A stretch of 64,000 nucleotides of DNA from NCBI GenBank assembly GCA_026874595.1, contig CM049307.1:62900370-62964369 (forward strand). Direction: 5' to 3'. Both the position numbers and the translations under genes were made by a program. The stretch comes from Sipunculus nudus (Eukaryota > Annelida > Sipuncula > Golfingiida > Sipunculidae). Positions 48,893 to 60,561 of the stretch are shown piece by piece. Under the pieces are notes generated by a model. It was not told the DNA's origin and did no database searches. It saw only the letters and a program-made list of their open reading frames with translations. Each line of letters starts with the position of its first letter. The stretch's first letter is position 1.

Positions 48893-51269
48893 CAGTTTTA
48901 TCTAGGTACCTTGGCCGTACAAATACAACTTTGTGAGTTTATTTTGCAAAAGGTTTAGGTACTTGATAAATGCTTAATCGGCATGCAAAAAATATTTAAT
49001 ATTCCTCGGGTCAATATTTAAATATCCTGTGTTATATCGTCAAACTCTTATATTTACTTTATATACTTTGAGAGTAAGTAGACATCAATTAAGAATAAGC
49101 ATTTGTGTCACAATAGCAACTGTCACTCAGTGTATACGGTTTCGTGCCACGCCTGCTTTCGTCACTCCTACGTCATATGATAATGCTTCGTTGGTTGATA
49201 TATCCATTGGTCAAAGAGCTTGTGTTATTTTCAAGTTTACTTAATATCCCGTCCACCACCATAACGTTTTCAATAGAAATATAAACCCTGGTCCCCGGTT
49301 TTTAGCCGTTTCATAGACGAACGGTATAATTTAATAATAAGGTAAATGATACGGAGACCAGTTTTCAGAAAGGATGGTACCATCCATTGTCAAACATATT
49401 GGTCGCTGGATAATAAAAAATATGTTCTGGAATCCGTGTTTTGGAATGTGATATCCACAGTTCATCTTTGAATCTTGGTTTTATTAAAGGGGTCATTGGG
49501 GCTGACCCTTGCTTTGCTTGAATAAAAATATGAGAACTGGTGATAATTACACGACTATGATACTCAAACATTAGGTTGGCTCGTATGGGAGCCCCGTAAA
49601 AAAGGCAGTTTATTTAATTTGATTAAAATGAAATGAGTCAAATAATAAGGTATGGGTGTTCACAGTGCACACATTCCATTTTTTTCTCCATCTCCAATAA
49701 AACACGATAATTGCTGATATGTTAAAGCAGAAGACGTAGAACATGTCAACGGAAACCCGTGGCTGGCAGCCAGGGGCCCTCCATCTACTTTGGAACTCCT
49801 CACCTGATTGATTCAGGCGTGACGTGATCTTCTTCCAGTGTATTATGATGTTAATTGAAATAAATCTACAAGAGAGCTGGTTGTTTGACAATCCTGTAGG
49901 CACATTCCCGACAGGATGGATAATGTACCTGTACGGCTACATACGACAACGACTCTCGACATAAATATAACAGAAAGACTGGCGTATGGACAACTATATG
50001 AAAAATATATATAACACCAATTTATCCTAGGTTTCGGTTCATGGCGATTTTTATGTCGATTAAAGTAACAGAGCCGGATATGAGACTCCACAAAGAAACA
50101 AATATCGAACCATCCCGCTAGGTGCTTTTCTGACCACCTACAACTTATATTTTATTAATGCTGGACAATTAGTTACCAACAGTGTTGTGCAGGTCACAAG
50201 TATATTAGCAGACGGTACCAACCATATATTCAGCCACTTCATTGTAACCTGGAAGGTTCAAATTACATTGTTTACCTAATTAACGTGAATCGAAGTTCAA
50301 ATTTAACTATGCTGGTGAATAATTAGGCACTGTTTAAGCCAAAACCTTTGATTTTTGCTATGCCCTGCCTTCAAAAAATGTTTTGAAAAATAACATACGG
50401 GTGGTATCCTATTAACACGTTGCGTGATTGATCTAGATTTTGCATGACACGATACAATGTCCGAGATCCTGTCCTTGTCCCTGCAAAGAAAGACTACCTG
50501 GCGAGTTAACAGCCAAACAAATGCTGTTTGATCGACAATCTTTTGACTTGCAGCCCCGTGTTGCACCAATAAGCCATCGGCTGGGGTGGTCGTGGCCAAC
50601 AGAACAATAACTCAGACGTCACAACATCCGGTCCACACTAAATCAAATTCCTTTGCTTTTCCTTAACAAACAAAGCTTGGTTTATCTGTAATTTCTCAAC
50701 TAATCGAGTATCAATTATACTGAATGTTTGTCTACATTCAGAGACACACTTTAAGGAATTAGAATTAAATAACTTTTAGTGATTGGTATTTCATTAACCA
50801 TTCCACACACACAACCATATGCTTATATTCTATAACCTCCGAAAGACGCCTTCAAGTCCTGGTTACAGTCACATTGCTGTACACCTGGGTTGACGTGATT
50901 CATATTATTGCTCTTACCATCTTAAAATACTCGTTGCTGAATAACAGATACCAGTTTATCGTCGAAATAGCCTTGGCAGGTGGTTAAAGTGTGTATTGTT
51001 GTATTTTTAAAAAGGGAGAAGTTTACAGGAGCTAAAGATAACTGCATGTAACGATAGATTTCCAGATGGCGGGAAAATATCAGGTGGTCTCACATTTCGA
51101 GACAAGGTGAATTAGATATGACCTATGTGGTTGGGGCATCCGTCGTAATCGGAGGTCGGCGGCAGTTGGATTGCGGCCTGGCACGCCATGGCCGCTTAGT
51201 TCATGAAATTATAATGTGCTGTTGTTCTGGGACGCCACAGCGGACCTACGGCATGTACCAAGCAATTAT
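48893..51269. other. Unassigned intergenic DNA
   Basis: No supported exon or RNA gene. Overlapping minus-strand frames at 49610-50091 have no recognised domain. Confidence 0.35.
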
Positions 51270-51640
51270 TCTTGCTCCGGAGAAACTTCTATCTGCAAAT
51301 CTTTTGGTGTTTGGTGTACATATTAGCATGGCTTTTTGCGGTTTTATTGATAACCATTTATTAGAGTACTTGGTAAACAAACTTACCCGTGTTACACGAT
51401 TCTGTTTTAATAAGGAGTGTTATTCAAAATGGTGGTAACCGCAAACTCGCTGACAAGAATTGATTCAGAGATGTTAAAGAGCAACCTGTGTAACCTCCTT
51501 ATTCTCTAAACTCATCACTACATCTGTAAACTTTATCCCTGTAACCTCATCCTGCAAATATGGTATTTATTTATCTGCTGCAACTGATATTTCTAATAAG
51601 AATTAAAACAGTATGTTGAGTTGAATTATTGTGAGGTGTT

Positions 51641-51641
51641 T

Positions 51642-51675
<34 letters not shown>

Positions 51676-51676
51676 T
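51641..51676. repeat. (CA)n(TA)n microsatellite
   Basis: About ten CA units followed by TA units. Confidence 0.95.
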
Positions 51677-51939
51677 GTATTTATATTTATATGTGTGCAT
51701 CAAATTGCCTTTGCTATATATTACCGGTGGCGGATCCAGAGTGGGCGCCCGCGGTGCGCGCCTCCCCGTTGAGCTGCAATATCTCTCATTTTTTCTATCT
51801 ATATTCCAAATTTTCGTGATTAATTTTCATTTTTCAAATTTCTTTTTTTTTCTTTAGCAATAAGGTTTATTTAGGTTATCCAGATTTTATTACTTTCAAA
51901 TGCATTAGTTGAGGATATTTATGAATAGCTTCAGAACAA

Positions 51940-52075
51940 CCTGCAGGGCGCCAGGCCCTGGTTGGGGTCGACCGCGAACAATCTCACAGCTTCTCGGCCG
52001 ATACCGGTACTCGAACTCACATTCTGTGAATCCTGTGTGCTGTCGAGATCACGGACCCCGAGAAAATGCTAAGTT
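51940..52075 (-). repeat. tRNA-like SINE fragment (copy 2)
   Basis: On the minus strand, 'gtgagttcgag' plus 'cggccgagaagctgtgagat' parallels the copy at 20961-21080. The upstream 'gatctcgacagcacacagga' could derive from a tRNA anticodon-arm region. Diverged; no intact tRNA. Confidence 0.4.
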
Positions 52076-52410
52076 TAACATAAGACTTTATCATATCAGT
52101 TATTTTATCCCGACCATAACATTTAAGAGATACTATATTTTAAGTAATAAACGTCTGATGCGCCTTTTCGCCATTGACATAGCATGTTGAAAACGATTGA
52201 AATTTTATAGCCTAAGTTTGAAGAAATATAAATATTGAACCCCTTTACAGTTTGACTACATAATGCAAAGATATAAGAGAACCGTTTCTGAGGAACAGAA
52301 AATACCCTCCCCTGTGTACCTGCAATTAACCTGAATAAAACATGGTTCATAATTGAATTAAAAAAAAATTATATTCATTCATTAAATGTATAAAGTAGTT
52401 ATTATTAAAA

Positions 52411-52414
<4 letters not shown>

Positions 52415-52451
<37 letters not shown>
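52415..52451. repeat. (TA)n microsatellite
   Basis: About 18 TA units. Confidence 0.95.
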
Positions 52452-52455
<4 letters not shown>

Positions 52456-53430
52456 CTTAATTTTCATAAGACCGGTCAGACGGCAACCCAATATTTGTGC
52501 CCCCCCCCCCTCTCTCTCCCCGGTTCTCGATTTTCTGGATCCGGCACTGGCTTCGCCCCTGTGTTTTTCAAACGAAAATGAAACCATATGTCAGTGATAT
52601 ATTTTATGTAGTTTTACAAAAATTAGGACTACAAGGAATCAAGCTGTTTTATACAATATGTCATAACTGCAGGAAATCCGTGTACCCGATTCGAACAATT
52701 TACTGTGAGAATGAATAAATTGATTGATATGTTATTGATAGGCTTCTAGGAGATGGCCTGGAGTGTAGCGCTGTTTCTGCTATTTATCACACTCGGAGGA
52801 GAGCTTGGGTTGGGATGGGAAAACCCAACATTACCTTTACTACAGAAAAAAATCAGTCTACAATTGTTTTGGTGTTTGGTACACAGAAAATTGGCTTTAT
52901 TCGGTTTTATCGACTAATCATTCACTATGGTACATGGTAAACATACATACACAACACAGGAGCATGTCACACAGCACTAGTTATGCTAGAGAAGATTTTT
53001 TAAACCGCAAATTTACCTACAAGGATTGATGCAAAGCAGTTTAGGGGTTGCATCTGCCGTCATAACTGCATTAGATCATAACTGCGGCGACAGCTAGAGT
53101 TTAGCAACCTCCGCCTCTCTACGAGACTGATCAAGGAACATTATTCTAGAATAGCAAATGGGACATGCCATACCTTATACTTCATATATCAGAATAACAC
53201 AAACGACAAGAGAAATTTAAACCTTATTTAAGGAGACATATTTTATGTAAGTTAACAAAATTAGAACGACATTAAATCCAAACGTATATTGATAATGTTA
53301 AAGTTTAACTGATTTTACCATGTTAAACAATATTGATATGTTTTTTGGAGCTGGTCTGGAGTCCAGCGTTGTTTCTTCTGTTACCGATATACTTTGAGGA
53401 GAGATTGGTTAGATAATAGGAAACATGATT

Positions 53431-55320
53431 GAATAAGGGAATGGTCGGTTTTTTTTTTTTTTTGGTGGCGTTAAATAATGTTAAAAAGAATGGTCAATAC
53501 AGTTTATTTATTTATTTGGCCATTATAAACTAAATGTGTAGCCGAAAGGCCAGTCTCTTTGGAAAGTACACGCTCACTGAATAATATTTATGACATTTAG
53601 TCGCCAGAGCTATTAACGGTGACCTTGCCATGTGGGGTATCATAATACAATGAGTGAAGGCTACAGCACATTGGAGCATGCAACAAAGCACACAGATTGA
53701 CATAATACATTATTTGTGGGAGACAAGCACAAGCTCATAGTCCTGCAACCGAAATGTTCCCATTCGGAACAAGCTAAATTTGACTTCACAAAGGAAATGT
53801 TTGTCAGGGTTCAACTACATTCTTTGTTCAGCTCTCTCTCTCTATAACTATGGCTCTTGGCCTCGATGGCGACAAAGTAAATAGCATATCACCATGGAAA
53901 GGAAATCTTCGAATGGAAAAAAATACCATGATATGATAGTTATCCACATTAACCCCAGAATTAAATAAAGGTATTCTCCTAACCCTCTGCAAAATTTCGA
54001 CAAAATCTGTTCAGACCGTTTTGCGTAAAATTTCATTTAAAAACCACCACGGGTAAAACATAATGTCTTTAGCCATTTGTCAGAGGTATAAAAACGAATT
54101 GTCGCTGTTATAGTCAACCCTCGAAGATAAACTCCCTAGCGTAATAAATACATAGTGGGATGGATGATAGAGAGGGTCATCAAGCTAGGGAGCTAGCTGT
54201 AAAGTACGTCGATCATTGGATAAAATTATAGAAGACGACATAAGATATTTTAGTCTGTTTGTGTAACAGAGAGGATTGCTAAATAGTAATGTATCTCAAG
54301 TGCTCAAGGACATGATGAAGAAATAATAGTGAGGAGCAATTACACTGTAACCCTACACCATTTATTGATCCGTCCTGAATTCACTGTACTCGTTTTTTCG
54401 TGCATGGCTTCTCAATCTTAAGTTTCCAAAAACAGATGCATGTACCCGACACTTTGGAGCCTTGTTACACAGGAGTCGCCTATTGTTACATTATTGACTT
54501 TTGTTGAACCATGAAAAGTTATTTCCTCCAAGTGCACTGGTTGTGTCTGAGTACTGCTTTTAATATTGAAACGGAGTCTAGTGCGGAATCACCCACAGCT
54601 TGAGAAGTAGAGTCTCAATTCATTGAACAGTCAGATGAGCAAAGACATTCTTACGCAATTCGTTCAATACAGTTTTGGCGCCCTGCGTGGGAATGTGCCC
54701 AGTCGCCAGGGTACTACAAGTTCCTTACATTGGTCTCAATTGGCCATAAAGGTTTGCTGTAGATTTATGTGATTTCAATGACTGCTGTTAGAGGCTGCGG
54801 GTTTGCTGTTGGGACAGCAGGCTGGATGTCTCAGTAGCACGTCAGGGATGTTACTGTTAACTAAGGTGCCGGCATCACATGGAGCCTGTACAGCAAAACC
54901 ACTAGCCGGCCAGCCAGCAGAAATTGTCAATGCATTATTAATTGCTACGGTTGCAGAGCTAGTTGGCTAATTGATGGTCTCATGATTTATGGCTCGGACA
55001 GACCTTCGGGAGTTTGTGCCTTCAACGATATTCAGATAATGTGCCAATCGGTTTGTAAAGCACAGTAACACACTTCATGCAGTTTCATATTCAAGATGAT
55101 GAAAATGATTTTGATATTTTTTTTCCAAACAGCTGTCAATCATCCACTTCTGTCGCGCCCATGAAAAGCTTTCACGCGGATGAGAATAATCACCCCTCAC
55201 GTGGAGCTGCTACCGCGAGAACTGGAGCTTGACAGAGACGTTGACATCAAATGTACTGTGAACACTACCATGACACTGAAAGCAGGGGTATAATATCAAT
55301 TGTGCAACATTATCAACGGC
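53431..55320. other. Unassigned DNA upstream of the second CACNG-like gene
   Basis: No exon recognised. It lies upstream of the plus-strand gene and may hold regulatory DNA, but I cannot point to specific sites. Confidence 0.35.
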
Positions 55321-55343
55321 CACACCTAGCCTGGAGACATTGA

Positions 55344-55380
55344 TATAAAAGGATTTCGGTTTATTTCCAGACACAAGCTG
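55344..55380 (+). promoter_or_regulatory. Candidate TATA promoter for the 56.0-kb gene
   Basis: 'tataaaagg' at 55344-55352 is a good TATA match. A transcript from about 55375 would have a roughly 0.67-kb 5' UTR before the ATG at 56041, unless spliced; 'cag|gtcagt' near 55470 is a possible donor. AT-rich genomes give many chance TATA words, so confidence is low. Confidence 0.3.
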
Positions 55381-56040
55381 AATTACAACGCCGTAACCTG
55401 CAGCCTAAAGACTTACGCTTGGCAAGTCTCCCCACCGCGCCCTCGGCTGCTTTCTGTATTCAAACAGCAGGTCAGTAGAAATAATTCCATTTGGTCGTCT
55501 ACGGTTTCTGTGACAGCGTACGTTTCACAAATGGTACATATATGAGAAAATCAATTTGGCCGTTTAGGTGCCATTACGAGTGGTTTATACCTTGCTCAGC
55601 TGCGCCCAGAAGAGGACGTCTTTAATAGTGCGCTGCCTTATTTAGCTGTTTGGTGAAGTGATCCCGTCCACAAACACGTGTGGTGACACTTTTTTGGTGG
55701 AAGAAGAGTTGGACACCATAACAAAACCAAATGCCGTTGTGCTTGCGCGTGGGATGGAGAAGATTGATCCCAGTCCACGCGCATTTGCTGACACAGTCCT
55801 CAACAGGTCGATAGACGCCTGTATAAACGCAGGAAACGTGTAAGATAAAAAACGACTACCAGCTGCAGTGACATCGTGTAGGTCGGTGAAGCAGTTGCGT
55901 CGAATGCTGGAAACTCATATCATGTATTATGTATGCTAGTGTAAGCAACAAACCTCCCGTCACGTCTGCCCGGTACCACAGTTTCACGGCTGCTACTCGC
56001 GGTGTACGGCCCGCCATGGTGTGATCATACATTTGACGCC

Positions 56041-56305
56041 ATGGTGCCCAAATATCTGTATGTGTTTACAGCTTTGTTCAGTCTTTTAGCCATCATATTT
56101 ATGGCAATATCTGTTGGGACCAGCATGTGGGAAATCATACGTTACAGTGTACAGGATATTGCCCAAACTGCTGGAAGCAAAGGCTTCAATGTTACGGTGG
56201 AAAATTCGTCTTCCAGCTATATGATACTGCAGGGAGATGAGGAGACGTACGGTATACCTTTAGAACGCTTTAGTGCTTTATGGCTTACATGTGATAACAT
56301 TGAAG
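56041..56305 (+). CDS. Coding exon 1 of a second CACNG/claudin-superfamily protein (CACNG1/6-like)
   Basis: Encodes residues 1-88. TM1 spans about 4-27 (YLYVFTALFSLLAIIFMAIS), followed by a long first extracellular loop with two N-glycosylation sequons (N50-V-T, N55-S-S) and SALWLTC at 78-84. The last is a variant of the superfamily GLWxxC signature with Ala in place of Gly. The exon ends in phase 1 at a strong donor, GAAG|GTAAGT. The ATG at 56041 sits in a near-ideal context (gcc ATG g); the frame stays open upstream but has no earlier ATG, only a GTG at 56002. The product should be a four-TM membrane protein: a calcium-channel gamma subunit or a related PMP22/EMP-type protein. Closeness to CACNG1/6 is inferred mainly from exon 2. 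Confidence 0.75.
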
Positions 56306-57064
56306 GTAAGTGCTTAGTCCTATACAGAAAACGAATATAAAGCACGTATGAATCGTCATGTAAAATTGCTGATATACGCAAATAAAACCGGAAATATGTT
56401 TAGTGTTCAATGTAACTTACGTCATTTCATCTTAGGAGTTCTTCTTAGGTTAAAATGTATTTTTACTGTATTTGTCAACCATAACTCGCATTCCGATTTT
56501 TTTTTAATATTGAAAAAAATTAGCATATGGATTAGTTATATCGTTGAATCATAAAAATATTTAATCTCCTTGGTTTCGCCTAAACAATATTTTAATATTC
56601 CCTCAACGCATTTTTCTTTTGAACAGATCCATGTTTTAGTCATCATAAACTGTTAAGATTATACTTTTATGTATTATACCTGAATTTATGAGAATATATA
56701 ACACTACTATATGTGTCAATTATTGATTGAAACTGCTGCAAGTTCTAGCATCAAGCAATTTCAGTTTAATGTTTTAAAACAAAAGATGGCGTGGTACCAA
56801 CAATTAAAATGAAAAATAAAAATAACAGTTTTTTTAGTTTGAGAATCATTGACGGAGTTATTATTTTTATCTCACTTCAGATTATCATTTATTACCACGT
56901 AGCTGAAAGTCTTATTTATATACAAACATATCTAATGGTATCAGGGAATTTTTCATATATTTAATTATATATAGAGATGTTATTGAAATTCCAATTTAAC
57001 TTTAAATTTTAAATATTGAAGAATTCTTTTTCTGAAGAAATATAGTTTCCCTTCTCTGTTTCAG
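56306..57064 (+). other. Intron 1 of the CACNG1/6-like gene
   Basis: 759 bp, GT...AG, with donor gtaagt and acceptor 'ttctctgtttcag' (a clear pyrimidine tract). AT-rich; contains a 68-codon chance frame (56348-56554). Confidence 0.75.
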
Positions 57065-57178
57065 AGGATGAACGGGCTTACTTACAGAGCAAGTCGGTCG
57101 TTTTACCAGAGCAATGCAATAATTTTGTACGAATTTTACGAGAAATAACGGCGGAAGAGGAAGACTCAGTAGAAATGG
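57065..57178 (+). CDS. Coding exon 2 of the CACNG1/6-like gene
   Basis: 114 bp, phase 1 to phase 1, bounded by tttcag| and ATGG|GTAAGT. Joined to exon 1 it continues loop 1 as residues 89-126. The block VLPEQCNNFVRIL (101-113) lines up in position with the LP-x-x-x-C-x-x-F segment of CACNG1. It supplies C106, the expected disulfide partner of C84. The tail is very acidic (TAEEEDSVEM). TM2-TM4 should be on later exons. None was found before 64000, so intron 2 is at least 6.8 kb and contains a Ty3/gypsy relic, or the gene is truncated here. Confidence 0.7.
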
Positions 57179-59054
57179 GTAAGTTAATACAAACAATCAT
57201 ACATATACATACAATACATACATACCAACAGACAAGCTGATGTGAGAAGAAATATTTCAGTAATTTCAAATATTTTTACCAGACTTTGTGCGAATAAAAT
57301 ACCGTTTTTGTATATTTACCCCAAAACAATAGTCAGAATGATGGTTTTTCTACTTTTGCCAGGAGAGGTTCCAAGATGTATCTGAAACCTGCTATACAAG
57401 ATTATATTTATTTCTGATCAAGGCGCAGCGCCAAGACCTTAATATTATTCTCTGTTTTTATTATAGTAATTAGGAGTAATAAACTACAAGCTTGCAGATT
57501 TGATCTTATCCGGGATTTGTTTATTGGGATTACACACATCCTAGGTACGGGTCACCACTTTTTCGAAATGTGGTAGATTCGATTTAACTTAAATGATTAT
57601 ATGTGTGATCCACTAAGGTTGGGAAATGACATGAACGAAATTCAATAGTTAATAAAGTGTTTAAAATCTATGACATAAATATTAAAATTTAAAGAAATAC
57701 ACGTGATATTCATTAGTCACTGCATGGTAATCTATGAAAGAAGATTAATGCAGTTCCTAATGCAATGCAACATATTTTTTTTCATAAAAGTCCTGGATGA
57801 CAATGAAAGGACAAGTCAGTTGTTTTTATTATCCTCGTTATTGATCATTTTAATCGGAAGACATTAAAACATGCACTGTCACTGCACAGATATATACATC
57901 ACGCGAGCTTGTTCGAGACTTTCACCACAAGTACAAGATATAATCCTAAGTTTAGCTATTTTAAACATTATTTTATCCCGAAACCCCGAATTAACTACGT
58001 GGATGGAACTAAGAACAACCCTATCCTGCTTTTAAATATGACCCAGTATAAAAAAAAAACATTAGACAAGGATGCAGGTTCAGACAGCCACTACAAGCTA
58101 TTTTACATGTTTTGCTCACTTGGTATATCTGATATACGGTTTTAGAATGAACTTCATTCCTCTGTTAAATCTTGATATGATGTCTGTCAGCCAGTAAGGT
58201 TTTTTGATGAAAATGTGGAGAGGGCTCGTTGATTTGTTAGACATAAAAATATGTACTGATTTACATCTGTCAATTTTTACTGTAAGTTCCGCTTCATACA
58301 GTATTGTCATTGTGTGTCATCCGACCAATTACACCGGGCATTTTAAGAGTTATAGGATTTTTTACAATGCAACTGTATACTGGGCAGGGACAATTAATCT
58401 GACTGTCATTTATCTGGTGTCACATTGTATCACTGTACTTCAATGATGCGATGTCTGAACTAATTTAATACAGCCTTGTCAATGATTACCAGACTGTAAT
58501 CATGACGAGTAAATACTAATTAAAAACTGAAGAATGGCTCAGTTGCGAGTGAGAAACACCCAAAGTAAAGTGGAAGCAAAATGCAGGATGTTGTTTCCGC
58601 CTTTCATTAGCTCATGTGAGATATATCATGTATAATTATATATCCATCGTCTGTCATGGTCGTCCGTCCGCTTTTTCTATTGACAGGGTATACATATCAT
58701 AATCATTAAACCTTAGACGTTCAGTATTGCCATGCTGATGGGTCCTGGTAAGATTTGCAGGAAATTTGAGCCCATTGTTACCTATATTCTCCAGTTTACA
58801 GGGTTGAATAACTTAGAAGGCAGCTTGATGGTAGAATTTTGTTCGGAAAGATTAATTGTCATGATACTGGTTGTGCTTATTGATCTCTAGGAAAGTTACT
58901 TGCTGTCCAGGACTGGTAGCGCCATCTTTTAATTTTTGTATTCATTTGCTTAGAGAGTATGTTACAGCTTGCAGTCTGTTACGGAACCTAATAACAACAG
59001 ATCACGTAGTCGTGACGAGCATAAATTTTGTAATGAAGAAAAAAAACCGGATTC
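57179..59054 (+). other. Presumed intron 2 of the CACNG1/6-like gene (first part)
   Basis: Starts with gtaagt. No acceptor followed by a hydrophobic (TM2-like) exon was recognised. Frames at 57909-58145 and 58204-58446 lack family features. Confidence 0.45.
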
Positions 59055-59610
59055 TGTAACACTAGGCAGCGTGAAGTGTCCAGGGGAATGAATAAAGAAG
59101 TCGGTGTTTTTTTTGTTAAAAAATAATTATAATTTATTCTTAAAACAACCCTAAAATTACAATACACTAAATCAATACAATTACACAGTATAATAAATAA
59201 AATGTATAGTACCAAAGTGTCCGGATCCTAGGCTTTGATTCCACCAGTGTCACAGCTCCACAAACTGACTCACAATCTTCCGTGTCCGCTGGAATATTTC
59301 TCTCTTCTCCTCGGCTTTAAACACAGCTATTTATAACTTTATTTCATCCGAAAAATCTAGAAATGTTAAACTCCATAGGACAATTCACAGATTACAGGAA
59401 CAGACTTGAAACATCTAGAACAAAGATCGCTGTGTTTCTGCGCTACAGGCCTCGCACGCGAGCCGGCCCGACTCGCACGTCTCCCATGACAACGAGCTTT
59501 GTCTTCCTAACTGACACATGTGGCACCCCTTCGTACAATAAACCAGGGCCTGGCTAACACGAATTAGAATGTCACCAGCGCACAATAAAAGAGACACCTG
59601 TAGTGTAACA
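59055..59610 (-). repeat. 3' LTR of the Ty3/gypsy element
   Basis: 556 bp. Read on the minus strand it begins TGTTACACTA and ends TAGTGTTACA, so it has TG..CA ends and a 10-bp inverted terminus with one mismatch. A TATA-like TATAAATAG lies at 59335-59327 and AATAAA at 59138-59133, in the order expected for U3-R-U5. Confidence 0.85.
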
Positions 59611-59623
59611 CTTCCCCTCCTGT
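59611..59623 (-). promoter_or_regulatory. Polypurine tract of the Ty3/gypsy element
   Basis: On the minus strand 'caggaggggaag' immediately precedes the LTR's TG, the normal site for plus-strand DNA priming. Confidence 0.8.
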
Positions 59624-59746
59624 AAGAAAAAAGAAGGTTTTCTAAAAAAAAAACTTTCTTTTTTTGCGATCACAATCACTAAATTTTTACAATATTTCAA
59701 AATCATCTTATTTACAACATTACATAAACATCTCGTTCACATCATT

Positions 59747-60561
59747 TCATAAACATCTCGATAAGCAATCAGCAAGTACATTTACTTTCCCTTTAATGTG
59801 TCTGATTTCAAGATTGAAATCCTGTAAAAACAAACTCCATATAAAAAATCTTTGATTTTCACACTTCAGCTTGTTCATGAACGTGAGGGGATTGTGATCA
59901 CTGAAGACAATGATAGGCTTGACTGATGAAGTTATATTAACTTCAAAATGTTGCAATGCCAAAAACAAAGCCAAACATTCTTTTTCAATAGTGGAGTAGT
60001 TTTTCTGGTTTGCAATAAACTTTCTTGAAAAATAACAAATTGGATGATCTATGCCGTCACTGCCTTCTTGTAACAACACAGCACCAGCAGCAGTATCACT
60101 AGCATCTACAGCTAACTAAAAAGGGTGCAGAAAAGTCTGGAGCTGCTAAAACTGGTAAACTTTGCAGAATTGCTTCCAAATTCTGAAATGCATTTTCACA
60201 CTGAACATTCCATACAAATTTTTGTTTCTTCTTTAACAAATTAGTCAAAGGTTCAGCGACAGCAGAAAAATTTGGACAAAACTTAAGTATCCAACCACAC
60301 CAAGAAAACGCATTATTTGCTTTTCGTTTTCTGGTCTAGGAAATGCCGAAATAGCACTTATTTTAGCATCAACAAATTTTACTTGACCCTGCCCTACAAT
60401 ATGACCCAAAAATATTTTACTTGTGCATGACAAAACTCAGATTTACCTAAATTGACGGTCAGACGTACTTCGCTGAGTCTTTCGAAGAGGTCGCGAAGGA
60501 TTTGCAGATGCTTCTTCCAGGTGTCGCTGTACACGACGAGGTCATCGATACATGCGTCGCA
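59747..60561 (-). pseudogene. Ty3/gypsy pol remnant: RT C-terminal half plus RNase H
   Basis: Reading leftward on the minus strand, the remnant starts at CIDDLVVYSD (the YxDD active-site block of RT, with Cys for Tyr). It passes through SEVRLTVNLGKSEFC and the LGHIV..GQ motif near 60410, then RPENEKQIMRFLGVVGY. After frame breaks comes the RNase H domain (60110-59747): AVDASDTAAGAVL, then HPICYFSRKF, KNYSTIEKECLAL, VFSDHNPLTF and IKGKVNVLADCLSR. At least two frameshifts (near 60415 and 60250) interrupt it. The N-terminal RT is replaced by LTR sequence and integrase is absent, so it is not functional. Confidence 0.9.

Larger units (their letters stand above)
51270..53430. repeat. Diverged ~0.6-kb direct duplication plus a partial third copy
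   Basis: 'atattttatgta' at 52599 and 53238, and the blocks at 52723-52830 and 53333-53430 ('ttgatatgtt', 'tggagt..agcg.tgtttct', 'ggaggagag'), pair at about 609-639 bp. The block 51290-51475 ('ttttggtgtttggt', 'gcttt...cggttttat', 'aaccgcaaa', 'aa.aattgatt') has a diverged relative at 52868-53040. Probably pieces of one decayed element. Confidence 0.6.

Noticed and set aside
58204-58446. Candidate TM2 exon for the plus-strand CACNG-like gene
   Set aside because: No clean phase-1 acceptor, and the hydrophobic stretch lacks family residues.
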